DNA from: JADKAV01 sp037046735
Lineage (GTDB): Bacteria; Actinomycetota; Actinomycetes; S36-B12; UBA10799
Assembly: GCA_037046735.1 (NCBI GenBank)
Contig: JBAOHC010000022.1
Span: 62,001-126,000 of the forward strand
Reading direction: 5' to 3'
DNA: 64,000 nucleotides
The first letter of the stretch is position 1, and every line of letters begins with the position of its first letter. The notes under the pieces were generated by a model. The model ran no database searches and was not told the origin of the DNA. It was given only the letters and a program-made list of their open reading frames with translations. Below, piece by piece: positions 46,449 through 55,035 of the stretch. The position numbers were made by a program, and so were the translations under genes.

Positions 46449-46895
46449 ATGGGTCTCAATCCTGGTTTTGTCGGCAAGGTCTACCCGGACACGGACTCGT
46501 ACCTGATCGGTCGTGAGAAGGTCCGGGAGTTCGCGACTGCCATTGGGGACTTCTCGCCGCGGTTCCATGACGTCCCGGCGGCCCGTGCCGCGGGCTACCC
46601 GGACCTGCCCGCACCGCCGACTTTTGCGTTCGTCATCACGATGAAGGCACTGAGTTACGCAATCTTCGATCCCGACCTCGGCCTCGACTACGCCCGCGTT
46701 GTGCATGGCGAGCAGAGTTTCGAGTACCGGCGTCCGATGGTGGCCGGCGACGAGGTCGTCGTCCGGTCCATCATCAGCGACATCACCGTGCGCGGGTCGA
46801 ACGAGTACCTCACGACGCAGGCAGACGTCATCACGGTCGAGGGGGACCTGCTGGTTCGAACTCGTAGCACGATTGTGAGCAGGGGTACCGGATGA
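46449..46895 (+). CDS. MaoC-like dehydratase subunit, HadA-like
   Basis: A 148-residue hot-dog protein with the N-terminal dehydratase-like domain (FAS1_DH/MaoC_dehydrat_N): REKVREFATAIGD, FHDVPAARAAGYPDLPAPPTFAF and HGEQSFEYRRPMVAGDEV. In mycobacteria HadA pairs with HadB as (3R)-hydroxyacyl-ACP dehydratase of FAS-II. This subunit lacks the catalytic hydratase motif and is probably structural. The stop overlaps the next gene as ATGA. The substrate in this organism is uncertain. Confidence 0.85.
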   Translation: MGLNPGFVGKVYPDTDSYLIGREKVREFATAIGDFSPRFHDVPAARAAGYPDLPAPPTFAFVITMKALSYAIFDPDLGLDYARVVHGEQSFEYRRPMVAGDEVVVRSIISDITVRGSNEYLTTQADVITVEGDLLVRTRSTIVSRGTG

Positions 46896-47269
46896 AGGTC
46901 GGCGAGGTCCTTCGCGAGACGGTACGTGTGGAGCGCATGAACCTTGTGATGTATGCCGGGGCGAGCGGCGACTTCAACCCGATTCATTGGAATGAACACG
47001 TGGCGAGAGCCGTCGGGCTGCCTGATGTCATCGCCCACGGAATGTTCACACAAGCTCAGCTCGGGAGACTCTTGGGCGATCCCGCCCACGTTTTGACCTT
47101 CACCGTGCGCTTCTCCGCCCCCGTGCCGGTGCCAGCCGTCGGAGCCACCGAACTGCACCTCGCGGCTGAGGTCACCGATGTCAGCGCCGGCGTCGCAACG
47201 CTGGTCCTGAGCGCTACATGTGATGGTCGAGACGTGATCAAGGACGGTCGCGCGACGGTGCAGCTGTGA
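46892..47269 (+). CDS. MaoC-like dehydratase catalytic subunit, HadB-like
   Basis: A 125-residue hot-dog protein with the hydratase 2 motif GASGDFNPIHWNEHVA followed by VIAHGM, carrying the Asp and His used in catalysis. It forms a heterodimer with the HadA-like product, and the four-base gene overlap fits equal synthesis. The next gene, murB, starts within its stop codon (GTGA). Confidence 0.88.
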   Translation: MKVGEVLRETVRVERMNLVMYAGASGDFNPIHWNEHVARAVGLPDVIAHGMFTQAQLGRLLGDPAHVLTFTVRFSAPVPVPAVGATELHLAAEVTDVSAGVATLVLSATCDGRDVIKDGRATVQL

Positions 47270-48243
47270 CTCGCTTGGCGCAGTACACGACGCTTGGTCT
47301 AGGGGGAGCGGCCACCGTTCTTGAGGCGCCGTCGCAGGCGGACGTGGTCGCGCTCGTGCATGAGTATCCAGGTGCCCGGATTCTGGGCGGCGGCTCTAAT
47401 GTGGTGGCCGGCGACGCGGGCGTGGTGGAGCCCGTCATCCGGCTGACCGCCGCTGGCCATGTCCGCCACGACGATCAGATCATCGTGAGTGCTGGCACTG
47501 CCTGGGACGACTTCGTGGCGCAGATGGTCGCCGAAGGCCGCAGTGGGATTGAAGCGCTGTCCGGTATCCCGGGCTGTGTCGGCGCCACCCCGATCCAAAA
47601 CGTGGGCGCCTACGGCCAGGAGGTCGCGGAGACCATTGCGGGCATGCGGGTTCTGGTCCGCCGCACGGGGGAGATCACCACGTGGCCCGCCGCCCGGGCG
47701 CAATTCGGGTACCGCAGCAGCTTCTTCAAGGAACACCCGGGGGAATACGTCGTGATGGCGGTGGCCTTCGACCTGCCCGAGGGCCTCAGCGCGCCGGTGA
47801 AGTACGCCGAACTCGCCGGCCTGCTACAGGTCGAGATCGGGCAGCGGGTGCCCGTGGACGCCGTCCGGCAGGCGGTTCTGGAATTGCGCCGAGGCAAGGG
47901 GATGGTGCTCGATCCCACCGACCCCGACACGCGCAGCGCCGGCTCCTTCTTCACCAACCCGATCGTGGATCACGCACCCGAGGGCGCGCCCGGATGGCCG
48001 CAGCCGGACGGCCGGGTGAAGACCAGCGCGGCGTGGCTGATCGAGCATGCCGGTATTCACAAGGGATTCGCGTTGCCCGGTTCTGGTGCTGCCGTGTCGA
48101 GCAAACACACGCTGGCGTTGACGAACCGGGGCGGGACGACCGAGGACCTGCTGGAACTGGCCCGTCACATCCGGTCGCGGGTGGTCGATGTGTTCGACAT
48201 CGTTCTGCTGCCCGAGCCGGTGATGTGGGGCTGCGCGCTGTGA
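47266..48243 (+). CDS. murB: UDP-N-acetylenolpyruvoylglucosamine reductase
   Basis: NADPH- and FAD-dependent reductase making UDP-MurNAc for peptidoglycan. The 325-residue protein begins TRLAQYTTLGLGG, with the FAD motifs LGGGSNVV and EALSGIPGCVGATPIQNVGAYGQEV, the SAGSFFTNP region containing the catalytic Ser, and a C-terminal Glu in LLPEPVMWG. The GTG start overlaps hadB. It converges with the HNH gene; the 103 bp between them hold no clear terminator. Confidence 0.95.
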   Translation: MTRLAQYTTLGLGGAATVLEAPSQADVVALVHEYPGARILGGGSNVVAGDAGVVEPVIRLTAAGHVRHDDQIIVSAGTAWDDFVAQMVAEGRSGIEALSGIPGCVGATPIQNVGAYGQEVAETIAGMRVLVRRTGEITTWPAARAQFGYRSSFFKEHPGEYVVMAVAFDLPEGLSAPVKYAELAGLLQVEIGQRVPVDAVRQAVLELRRGKGMVLDPTDPDTRSAGSFFTNPIVDHAPEGAPGWPQPDGRVKTSAAWLIEHAGIHKGFALPGSGAAVSSKHTLALTNRGGTTEDLLELARHIRSRVVDVFDIVLLPEPVMWGCAL

Positions 48244-48346
48244 CGGGTCCGCAAGCCCCCTAGTGGATGAACTGCGCGACTCCGGGGCGATCCTGGTGAA
48301 CCTCGGTGCCGAAGACGATGCCGCACAATCACTGTCGATTGGGTGT

Positions 48347-49591
48347 TCAGTCGCGTTGGGGAGTGCGGCCGCGGCGGGGGTGGTGTTGGTTGCTGGGTCG
48401 GTAGTCGTGGGGTCGGGTGGTGGCGGTGGTGCCCAGGGGTCCGTGCCAGGTGATGGTGTGGGCGTAGGTGTCGTCGGTGGTCAGTTGCCAGGCTTCGAAG
48501 GTTTTGATGCGGTGGTGGAAGCGGCACAGGCAGGCCAGGGTGTCGGTGTGGGTCAGGCCGTTCACGCGGTAGGGGATGACGTGGTCGGTGTCGGTGAATT
48601 CGGCGGGGTGGGTGCAGCCCGGGAAGCGGCACAGCCGGTCTCGCAGGCGCACTGCTGTGCGCACTTTGGCGGGGATCTCGTATTTGTGGGTGCCGGCATC
48701 GATGAGTACCCCGGTCAGGGGGTCGGTGACCAGCCGGGTCCAGCGGGCGTCGGGGGACCAGGCCAGGTGCAGGGCCAGTCGGCGGGTACACGGTGAGCCG
48801 TTGAGGTCGGCTCCTTTGGTCTCGACACCCATCAGCATGTCGGCGGGGATCTGCACGGACACGGTGACGTCCCAGGACGAGTGGTCGTTGATGAACCCGA
48901 TCAGGGCGTCGGCGCGGCGCTGGTCGAGGCTGCGGGCGTCGCCTTGTCCGTAGGGGTCGGCGCAGGCCGGGTTCTCGGCCAGGTCATCGATGCCCTGCAT
49001 GAACGCCTGGGCGTGCTCGAGGCTGGCGTAGATACTGACGTAGGCCATGCCGTGCCCGGCCAGGATCACACTGACGTGGCGGCGGGCCAGGGCCTGATCG
49101 CGCAGCTTCTCCTGGGGGTCCTCGTCGCAGGTCATCCGCAGCAGGCGGCGGTGCAGCTGGGCGGGGGTGTGATCGGCGGCGTACCCGATCGCGATCTTCT
49201 CCAGTTCCGCGCGTTGGGGGTCGGGGACGTCATCGAGCAGCGTCACGATCTTGCGGGCCTTGAGGGCGTCGATCAGCCCGTCGTGCAGCGCCTGCCAGAC
49301 CAGGCTGCGGGCGGTGAGCTCGTAGCCGGTCTCGACCAGGTATTCCGCCGACCTGCCCGAGATCCCCAGCATCAGCCCGATCTCCGCGGTCGCCCCGTTC
49401 ACGAACCCGCGGTTGGCATCGATGATCCGGGCGTGCAGCACCCGCATGAACGCCGCATCCTCAGCCTCGGCGCGCCTACGGGCACGCACCCGGGCCTGCA
49501 ACGCGTCGGTGATGTCCTGGTCGTCCAACCCCTCAAAGTGGGCCAGCAGGCCGGCCAGGTCCGGTTCCGGGGGAGCCACACTGTCGATCAC
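48347..49591 (-). CDS. DUF222 / HNH endonuclease-domain protein
   Basis: A 414-residue protein of the large actinobacterial DUF222-HNH family. The N-terminal 300 residues are the helical DUF222 domain; the C-terminus is an HNH nuclease-like module with CRFPGCTHPAEFTDTDHVIPY, then CLCRFHHRIKTFE. The usual Asn before LxxLC is Thr here (THTDTLACLC), so activity is uncertain. Such genes are multicopy in many actinobacteria and may be mobile; no transposon or repeats flank this one. I choose the GTG at 49591: TATGCT lies 6 nt upstream, and the frame beyond has no homology. Confidence 0.85.
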   Translation of the reverse strand: MIDSVAPPEPDLAGLLAHFEGLDDQDITDALQARVRARRRAEAEDAAFMRVLHARIIDANRGFVNGATAEIGLMLGISGRSAEYLVETGYELTARSLVWQALHDGLIDALKARKIVTLLDDVPDPQRAELEKIAIGYAADHTPAQLHRRLLRMTCDEDPQEKLRDQALARRHVSVILAGHGMAYVSIYASLEHAQAFMQGIDDLAENPACADPYGQGDARSLDQRRADALIGFINDHSSWDVTVSVQIPADMLMGVETKGADLNGSPCTRRLALHLAWSPDARWTRLVTDPLTGVLIDAGTHKYEIPAKVRTAVRLRDRLCRFPGCTHPAEFTDTDHVIPYRVNGLTHTDTLACLCRFHHRIKTFEAWQLTTDDTYAHTITWHGPLGTTATTRPHDYRPSNQHHPRRGRTPQRD

Positions 49592-49597
49592 ATGTCG

Positions 49598-49603
49598 AGC
49601 ATA
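49598..49603 (-). promoter_or_regulatory. candidate -10 hexamer of the DUF222/HNH gene (leaderless)
   Basis: TATGCT on the minus strand, 6 nt before the GTG at 49591. The remaining bases to 49799 show nothing else I can name. Confidence 0.5.
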
Positions 49604-49799
49604 GCACACATGTTCGAATAGGGATAGTGTCCACAGGGTATTTTGTGGGGAAAGTGGAGTCGTAGCGCAGGTGTACGACCGCCGTGAGCACTTCGTGGCG
49701 CCTGCCACCCAGGATCGGGCCGGCGATGTCCACGGTGGTGCCGTAGTTGACATGACATCGGCCCGGACACCGCGCCCGACCATGGGCATAACTCCCGGA

Positions 49800-50996
49800 C
49801 TACGCGAGCAACTCCTGAATCCGCCGGACACCTTCGATCAGGTCCTCGTCACCGAGGGCATAGGACAGCCGCAGGTAGCCGTCAGTGCCGAAGGCCTCGC
49901 CGGGCACGACCGCCACCTCAGCCTCGTCCAGGATGATGCCGGCCAGGTCGCCCGACGTCTGCGGCACCTGCCCCCGGATCTCGCGACCAAGCACCCCGCG
50001 CACGCTCGGGTAGACGTAGAACGCCCCCTCCGGAGTGGGGCAGGTGACGCCGGGGATGGCGTTGAGCATGTCGACGATGGTCACCCGCCGTCGGTCGAAC
50101 GCCTCCCGCATCCGCTCCACCGCCGAGAGGTCCCCGGTGACCGCCGCCAGCGCCGCCCGCTGCGACACGTTTGCCACGTTTGACGTCGCATGGGACTGCA
50201 GGTTGGTGGCCGCCTTGACGACATCAGGCGGCCCGATCATCCAGCCCACCCGCCAGCCGGTCATCGCGTAGGTCTTGGCCACACCGTTGACCACGACGCA
50301 GCGGTCGGCAAGTTCGGGTACCTGTACGGGCATCGACGTGAACAGGGCATCGCCGTACACGAGATGCTCATAGATCTCGTCAGTGATGACCCAGATCCCC
50401 TTGTCGGCCGCCCATTGCCCGATCTCACGCACCTCATCGGGGGTGTACACCGCACCGGTCGGGTTGGAGGGGGAGACGAACACCAGCACCTTGGTGTTTG
50501 GCGTCCAGGCGTCGTCCAGCTGGGCGACTGAGGCCTTGTAGCCCGTGTCCTCATTGGTGGGGACCACGACGGGCACCCCGCCGGCGAGCCGGATCGACTC
50601 CGGGTAGGTCGTCCAATAGGGGGCCGGCAGCAGCGCCTCGTCGCCGGGATCGAGCAAGGTGGCGAAGGCGTTGTACAGCGCCTGCTTGCCGCCGTTGGTG
50701 ACCAAAACCTGGCTTGCACTGACCGTGTAGTCCGAATCCCGCTGCGTCTTCGCGGCGATGGCTTCTTTCAGTGCAGGCAAGCCGCCTGCCGGTGTGTAGC
50801 GGTGCATGGCGGGGTCGGCGCATGCGGCCAGCGCTGCCTCGACGATGTAGTCGGGGGTGGGAAAGTCCGGTTCACCGGCCCCAAATCCGATCACCGGACG
50901 ACCGGCCGCCTTGAGTGCTTTGGCCTTGGCGTCGACGGCCAAGGTCGCTGATTCTGTGATGCTACCGATTCGGCGGGAGATCCTGGTAAGAGCCAT
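49800..50996 (-). CDS. aspC: pyridoxal-phosphate-dependent aminotransferase (class I, aspartate/prephenate type)
   Basis: A 398-residue fold-type I aminotransferase; GAGEPDFPTPDYI, SPSNPTGAVY, TDEIYEHLVY and the PLP-binding Lys in NGVAKTYAMTGWRVGW are present. It belongs to the group that includes bacterial aspartate and aspartate-prephenate aminotransferases; its exact amino acid preference cannot be told. The ATG at 50996 gives the family N-terminus (ALTRISRRIGSITESATLAVDA); a longer frame exists upstream. The gene beside secE is a common actinobacterial arrangement. Confidence 0.9.
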   Translation of the reverse strand: MALTRISRRIGSITESATLAVDAKAKALKAAGRPVIGFGAGEPDFPTPDYIVEAALAACADPAMHRYTPAGGLPALKEAIAAKTQRDSDYTVSASQVLVTNGGKQALYNAFATLLDPGDEALLPAPYWTTYPESIRLAGGVPVVVPTNEDTGYKASVAQLDDAWTPNTKVLVFVSPSNPTGAVYTPDEVREIGQWAADKGIWVITDEIYEHLVYGDALFTSMPVQVPELADRCVVVNGVAKTYAMTGWRVGWMIGPPDVVKAATNLQSHATSNVANVSQRAALAAVTGDLSAVERMREAFDRRRVTIVDMLNAIPGVTCPTPEGAFYVYPSVRGVLGREIRGQVPQTSGDLAGIILDEAEVAVVPGEAFGTDGYLRLSYALGDEDLIEGVRRIQELLA

Positions 50997-51140
50997 GTCT
51001 CTATGGTGCCGAACTCGGGAGCCGGTATCGACCACAGGGCGGGGGTCGCGTAAGGTGATGTGTGGTGACCGATGCCGGCGTGCGGAAGCCTGCCCGCTTC
51101 TGGTCGTATGCCATCAGGGATTCGCATCAGAGGTCATCGA

Positions 51141-51213
51141 AGGGTCGTAGCTCAATTGGTAGAGTCCCGGTCTCCAAAACCGGTGGTTGGGGGTTCGAGT
51201 CCCTCCGGCCCTG
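51141..51213 (+). tRNA. tRNA-Trp (CCA)
   Basis: AGGGTCG pairs with CGGCCCT (one T-G); the anticodon loop CTCCAAA gives CCA; the T-loop is GTTCGAGTC. The 3' CCA is not encoded. It is directly upstream of secE, as is usual in bacteria. Confidence 0.95.
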
Positions 51214-51237
51214 CAAGGCGAGGAAAGGAATGCGTTT

Positions 51238-51504
51238 GTGAGCGAGCCCACCACGGCTGACGATGCGGGATCGCCCACGCCCAAAAGGGATGCGGGGAAA
51301 CCCGCGCGCAAGGGGATCTTCTCCCGTTTCGCCCTGTTCATCCGGCAGGTGATCGCTGAGCTTCGCAAGGTGATCTGGCCGACGCGTAAGGAACTGCTCA
51401 CCTACACCTGGGTGGTTCTGGTGTTCGTGGTCGTCATGGCCGCGGTCATCTCGCTGTTCGATCTGGGCATCGGGCGTGTGGTGTTGACCCTCTACGGCAA
51501 TTGA
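51238..51504 (+). CDS. secE: preprotein translocase subunit SecE
   Basis: Small stabilising subunit of the SecYEG channel. The 88-residue protein has a polar N-terminus, the amphipathic segment FIRQVIAELRKVIWPTRKEL and one transmembrane helix, TWVVLVFVVVMAAVISLF. The GTG at 51238 is preceded by AGGAAAGG; an ATG 8 nt upstream is followed at once by a stop in its frame. Confidence 0.95.
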   Translation: MSEPTTADDAGSPTPKRDAGKPARKGIFSRFALFIRQVIAELRKVIWPTRKELLTYTWVVLVFVVVMAAVISLFDLGIGRVVLTLYGN

Positions 51505-51518
51505 GGAAGAGCGAGGAT

Positions 51519-52550
51519 ATGTCGATACAGACCCCCGACGAGTGGTCGGCGAGCGAGGGCGAGGATCTCGACGTCGAAGGCACTGAGGCCTTCAATGCCA
51601 TTGAACTGGCGGATGGCACCACAATCGTCGAGCAGGTCGATGTGGAACGGCTGCCCGATGGCAGCGTCGTGACCACGCAGACCGAGGCGATCAGCGAGCC
51701 CGACGGCACCGTGACCCTCGACGAGACCGTTACGACCGAGCAGCCGGACGGCAGTGTCGTTCGTGACGAGGTACAGACATTCGCTGAGCCCGATGGTTCG
51801 GTGCACATCGACGAGACGCAGATCTTCGAGGACGCTCACGGGCACACGACCGTGGTCGAGGACTCTGCCCATCTGACCGAGAGTGTGGTCATCGATGAGG
51901 AGACCGGCGAGATCATCGAGGTTGAGCAGGAAGAGATCGACCCCGTTGAGGCCTTCCGTGACGAGCAGCTCGGCCTGCCCGGCCTCTGGTATGTCATTCA
52001 CTCGTATGCAGGCTTCGAGAAGCGAGTGAAGACCAACCTCGAAACCCGCATGACCACGTTGAACATGGAGGATTACATCTTCCAGGTGGAGGTGCCCACC
52101 GAAGAGGTCACCGAGATCAAGCAGGGTCAGAAGAAGACCGTCAAGCGCAACAAGTTCCCCGGGTATGTGTTGGTTCGTATGGACTACACCGACGATTCGT
52201 GGGGCGCGGTGCGACACACCCCGGGCGTCACCGGCTTCGTGGGTAGCGCGCACGAACCGACTCCGCTGACCATCGACGAGGTGGTGCATATCCTCGCACC
52301 GAAGCCCGAGCCGAAGAAGGCGGGTGCCGAACAGGGCGCCGGGGGCGCGGCGTCGGCTCCGGCCGCCCGACTGACCGAGGTGGACTTCGCCGCTGGCGAC
52401 TCGGTTACAGTAATTGATGGACCCTTCGCGACGTTGCACGCGACGATCAGCGAAATCAATCTCGATGCCCAGAAGGTGACTGGACTCGTTGAGATCTTCG
52501 GCCGGGAGACTCCGGTGGAACTCAGCTTCAGCCAGATCGAGAAGAACTAG
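51519..52550 (+). CDS. nusG: transcription antitermination factor NusG with repetitive acidic N-terminal extension
   Basis: Binds RNA polymerase, affecting pausing and Rho termination and linking to the ribosome. The 343-residue protein is almost twice the E. coli length. Residues 1-155 are an acidic extension; within it 31-120 form six repeats of exactly 15 residues with Asp-Gly (His-Gly in the last) at 32, 47, 62, 77, 92 and 107. The NGN domain starts at LWYVIHSYAGFEKRV (about 156) and the KOW domain at AGDSVTVIDGPFATLHA (about 295), joined by a Pro/Ala/Gly linker. The ATG at 51519 follows GAGGAT. Acidic N-terminal extensions are known in actinobacterial NusG; the regular repeat is unusual. 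Confidence 0.95.
   Translation: MSIQTPDEWSASEGEDLDVEGTEAFNAIELADGTTIVEQVDVERLPDGSVVTTQTEAISEPDGTVTLDETVTTEQPDGSVVRDEVQTFAEPDGSVHIDETQIFEDAHGHTTVVEDSAHLTESVVIDEETGEIIEVEQEEIDPVEAFRDEQLGLPGLWYVIHSYAGFEKRVKTNLETRMTTLNMEDYIFQVEVPTEEVTEIKQGQKKTVKRNKFPGYVLVRMDYTDDSWGAVRHTPGVTGFVGSAHEPTPLTIDEVVHILAPKPEPKKAGAEQGAGGAASAPAARLTEVDFAAGDSVTVIDGPFATLHATISEINLDAQKVTGLVEIFGRETPVELSFSQIEKN
51609..51878 (+). repeat. coding 45-bp tandem repeat inside nusG (six units)
   Basis: Six degenerate 45-bp units encode PDGSV-type repeats of 15 residues, for example EPDGTVTLDETVTTE and QPDGSVVRDEVQTFA. The protein period is exact while the DNA has diverged. Confidence 0.85.
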
Positions 52551-52573
52551 ACCAGAAACGCTAAGGAATCACA

Positions 52574-53005
52574 ATGCCTCCCAAGAAGAAGAAGGTCTCC
52601 GGCCTGATCAAACTGCAGATCCAGGCGGGTGCGGCCAACCCGGCTCCGCCGGTGGGTCCTGCCCTTGGTCAGCACGGTGTCAACATCATGGAGTTCTGCA
52701 AGGCCTACAACGCGGCCACGGAAAGCCAGCGCGGCCAGGTCATCCCGGTCGAGATCACGGTGTACGAGGACCGGTCCTTCGACTTCGTCCTGAAGACCCC
52801 GCCGGCGGCCAAGCTCATCCTCAAAGCGGCGGGAGTCCCCAAGGGCTCCGGTAACCCGCTGCAGCCGGTGGGCAAGATCAGCAAGGCCCAGGTCAAGGAG
52901 ATCGCCGAGACCAAGATGGCCGACCTCAACGCCAATGACCTCGACGCTGCCTCGCTGATCATCGCCGGCACCGCCCGGTCGATGGGCATCACCGTCACCG
53001 ACTGA
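52574..53005 (+). CDS. rplK: 50S ribosomal protein L11
   Basis: Part of the GTPase-associated centre on 23S rRNA and target of RelA-type stringent signalling. The 143 residues include the Pro-rich N-terminal PPVGPALGQHG loop and the C-terminal rRNA-binding domain with SMGI. AAGGA precedes the ATG. It is 23 nt after nusG. Confidence 0.97.
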   Translation: MPPKKKKVSGLIKLQIQAGAANPAPPVGPALGQHGVNIMEFCKAYNAATESQRGQVIPVEITVYEDRSFDFVLKTPPAAKLILKAAGVPKGSGNPLQPVGKISKAQVKEIAETKMADLNANDLDAASLIIAGTARSMGITVTD

Positions 53006-53077
53006 CGTTCCACCCCAGTTCCACCGTGGGAGGGGCCGCATCGCCCCGCTCAACCACAGATCCGATAGGAGATACCG

Positions 53078-53758
53078 ATGCCACACGGTAAGAAGTTCGC
53101 CAGCGCCGCCGAGAAGATCGACCGCGACCACCAGTACACCCCCGCCGAGGCCATCGCCCTGGCCAAGCAGACCTCCCCGTCGAAGTTCGACGCGACTGTT
53201 GAGGTGTCGATGCGTCTCGGGGTCGACCCCCGCAAGGCCGACCAGATGGTGCGCGGCACCGTCAACCTGCCCAACGGCACGGGCAAGACCGCCCGCGTCC
53301 TCGTTTTCGCCCAGGGTGCGAAGGCCGAGGAGGCCACGGCCGCCGGTGCCGACTTCGTGGGTTCCGACGAGTTGATCGACAAGGTTGCTGGCGGCTGGAT
53401 CGATTTCGATGCGGTCGTGGCCACCCCCGACCTCATGGGCAAGGTCGGCAAGCTCGGCCGGGTGCTCGGCCCGCGCGGACTCATGCCCAACCCCAAGACC
53501 GGAACCGTGACGATGGACGTCACGAAAGCCGTCTCCGACATCAAGGGCGGCAAGATCGAGTTCCGGGTCGACAAGCACTCCAACCTGAACTTCATCATCG
53601 GCAAGGTGAGCTTCACCGAGGACGCCCTCGTCGAGAACTACACCGCCGCTGTGGACGAGATCGAGCGCCTCAAGCCCTCTGCGGCCAAGGGCCGGTACAT
53701 CAAGAAGATCACCGTCTCCACGACCATGGGCCCGGGGGTCCCGGTCGAGACCAGCTGA
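53078..53758 (+). CDS. rplA: 50S ribosomal protein L1
   Basis: L1-stalk protein and, in many bacteria, translational repressor of the rplKA mRNA. The 226-residue protein contains the L1 signature region KLGRVLGPRGLMPNPKTGTV. AGGAG lies 7 nt before the ATG. A strong hairpin follows the stop. Confidence 0.97.
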   Translation: MPHGKKFASAAEKIDRDHQYTPAEAIALAKQTSPSKFDATVEVSMRLGVDPRKADQMVRGTVNLPNGTGKTARVLVFAQGAKAEEATAAGADFVGSDELIDKVAGGWIDFDAVVATPDLMGKVGKLGRVLGPRGLMPNPKTGTVTMDVTKAVSDIKGGKIEFRVDKHSNLNFIIGKVSFTEDALVENYTAAVDEIERLKPSAAKGRYIKKITVSTTMGPGVPVETS

Positions 53759-53770
53759 TGCACTCCAGCT

Positions 53771-53802
53771 AGGCCCCTGCCCGACGATCGGGCGGGGGCC
53801 TT
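53771..53802 (+). terminator. hairpin between rplA and rplJ
   Basis: AGGCCCCTGCCCG (53771-53783) pairs with CGGGCGGGGGCCTT (53789-53802) around a 5-nt loop, followed by CTT. It is likely a terminator for the secE-rplA transcript. Confidence 0.75.
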
Positions 53803-53819
53803 CTTGGGTTCGGAGCACC

Positions 53820-53968
53820 GGTGTGTACTCTGGAGGAGAACCAAAGACCGCCGGTCGCCGATGTTCGTTCGGGCGTAATTCCTGCGTAGGTGCACTCCTT
53901 AGGAGCCTGGGCCTGCGTCTACGCCCGGGCTCTCTTCGTGTCCGGCGCCTTTCGTCGAAAGGAAACCC
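53820..53968 (+). promoter_or_regulatory. rplJ leader (L10 leader-like RNA and promoter region)
   Basis: The 149 nt before rplJ contain TGTACTCT (a possible -10 near 53824), a GGAGGAG, and a hairpin in which GAGCCTGGGC (about 53903-53912) pairs with GCCCGGGCTC (about 53923-53932). In many bacteria the L10-L12 complex binds such a leader to control rplJL. The identification is by position and structure only. Confidence 0.5.
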
Positions 53969-54574
53969 ATGGCACGGCCTGACAAATCCGCCGCCGTCAC
54001 CGAGATCACGGAGATGTTCCGTAACTCCTCGGCCACAGTGCTCACCGAGTACCGTGGGCTGACGGTTGCACAGCTCAAGCAATTGCGCGGCAGCCTGGGG
54101 CAGAACACCACGTACGCGGTGGTGAAGAACACGCTGACCAAGATCGCCGCCCAAGAGGCCGGCATCAACGGTCTGGACGACCTTCTCGTGGGCCCCAGTG
54201 CCCTCGCGTTCGTCGATGGTGACCCGGTCGAAGCCGCCAAGGGCCTGCGCAAGTTCTCCAAGGAGCACCCAGCGCTGGTCATCAAGGGCGGTTTCATGGA
54301 CGGCAAGGTGCTGTCCGCCGAGGAGATCAACAAGTTGGCCGACCTGGAGAGCCGCGAAGTGCTGCTCGCCAAGCTGGCTGGTGCGATGAACGCCTCGCTG
54401 CAGCAGGCCGTCTCGCTGTTCGCTGCCCCCTTGTCGCAGACCGCACGCGTCGTTGAGGCGTTGCGGGCGAAGGTCGAAGCGGAAGGTCCGGCGCCTGCCG
54501 AGCCGGCTGCCGAGACCACCGCGGAACCCGCCAGCGAACCTGCTGCGGAGCCCGCCGAAACACCCGAGTCCTGA
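53969..54574 (+). CDS. rplJ: 50S ribosomal protein L10
   Basis: Anchors the L7/L12 stalk to the ribosome. The 201-residue protein begins MARPDKSAAVTEITEMF and has the VLTEYRGLTVAQLKQLR motif. After the L12-binding helix it carries a Glu/Ala/Pro-rich tail (about residues 170-201), longer than in E. coli L10 and common in actinobacteria. AAAGGAAA precedes the ATG. Confidence 0.96.
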   Translation: MARPDKSAAVTEITEMFRNSSATVLTEYRGLTVAQLKQLRGSLGQNTTYAVVKNTLTKIAAQEAGINGLDDLLVGPSALAFVDGDPVEAAKGLRKFSKEHPALVIKGGFMDGKVLSAEEINKLADLESREVLLAKLAGAMNASLQQAVSLFAAPLSQTARVVEALRAKVEAEGPAPAEPAAETTAEPASEPAAEPAETPES

Positions 54575-54630
54575 CCCACCCCTACACCGAACTTCCGGTC
54601 CGACCGGAGCAAGAAGAAAGGACGCCGAAC

Positions 54631-55020
54631 ATGGCGAAGCTGTCCACCGACGAATTGCTGGACGCATTCAAGGAGATGACACTGCTCGAGCTCAGTGAGT
54701 TCGTGAAGCAGTTCGAGGAGACCTTCGGCGTCACCGCCGCTGCCCCGGTCGCGGTCGCTGCCGCTGGTCCGGCTGGCGCTGGCGGAGGCGAGGAAGCCGT
54801 GGAGGAGAAGGACGAGTTCGACGTCGTCCTCGAGTCCGCCGGTGACAAGAAGATCCAGGTCATCAAGGAGGTGCGCGCCCTGACGAGCCTCGGCCTGAAG
54901 GAGGCCAAGGACCTCGTCGAGAGCGCCCCCAAGGCGATCCTCGAGAAGGTGAACAAGGAGTCCGCGGACAAGGCCAAGGAAGCCCTCGAGGGTGCCGGCG
55001 CCAGCGTCTCCGTGAAGTAA
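54631..55020 (+). CDS. rplL: 50S ribosomal protein L7/L12
   Basis: Stalk protein that recruits translation GTPases. The 129 residues comprise the N-terminal dimerisation domain (LLDAFKEMTLLELSEFVKQFEE), an Ala/Gly hinge, and the C-terminal domain with KIQVIKEVRALTSLGLKEAKDLVE. AGAAAGGA precedes the ATG. Confidence 0.97.
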   Translation: MAKLSTDELLDAFKEMTLLELSEFVKQFEETFGVTAAAPVAVAAAGPAGAGGGEEAVEEKDEFDVVLESAGDKKIQVIKEVRALTSLGLKEAKDLVESAPKAILEKVNKESADKAKEALEGAGASVSVK

Positions 55021-55035
55021 CCCAGCAGTACTGCG

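Noticed and set aside
48263..49621. Plus-strand open frames opposite the DUF222/HNH gene, with Gly/Val-rich translation
   Set aside because: Low-complexity shadows; the minus-strand gene has clear DUF222 and HNH features.
48347..49799. Mobile element or group II intron around the HNH gene
   Set aside because: No reverse transcriptase, transposase, terminal repeats or target duplication is seen.
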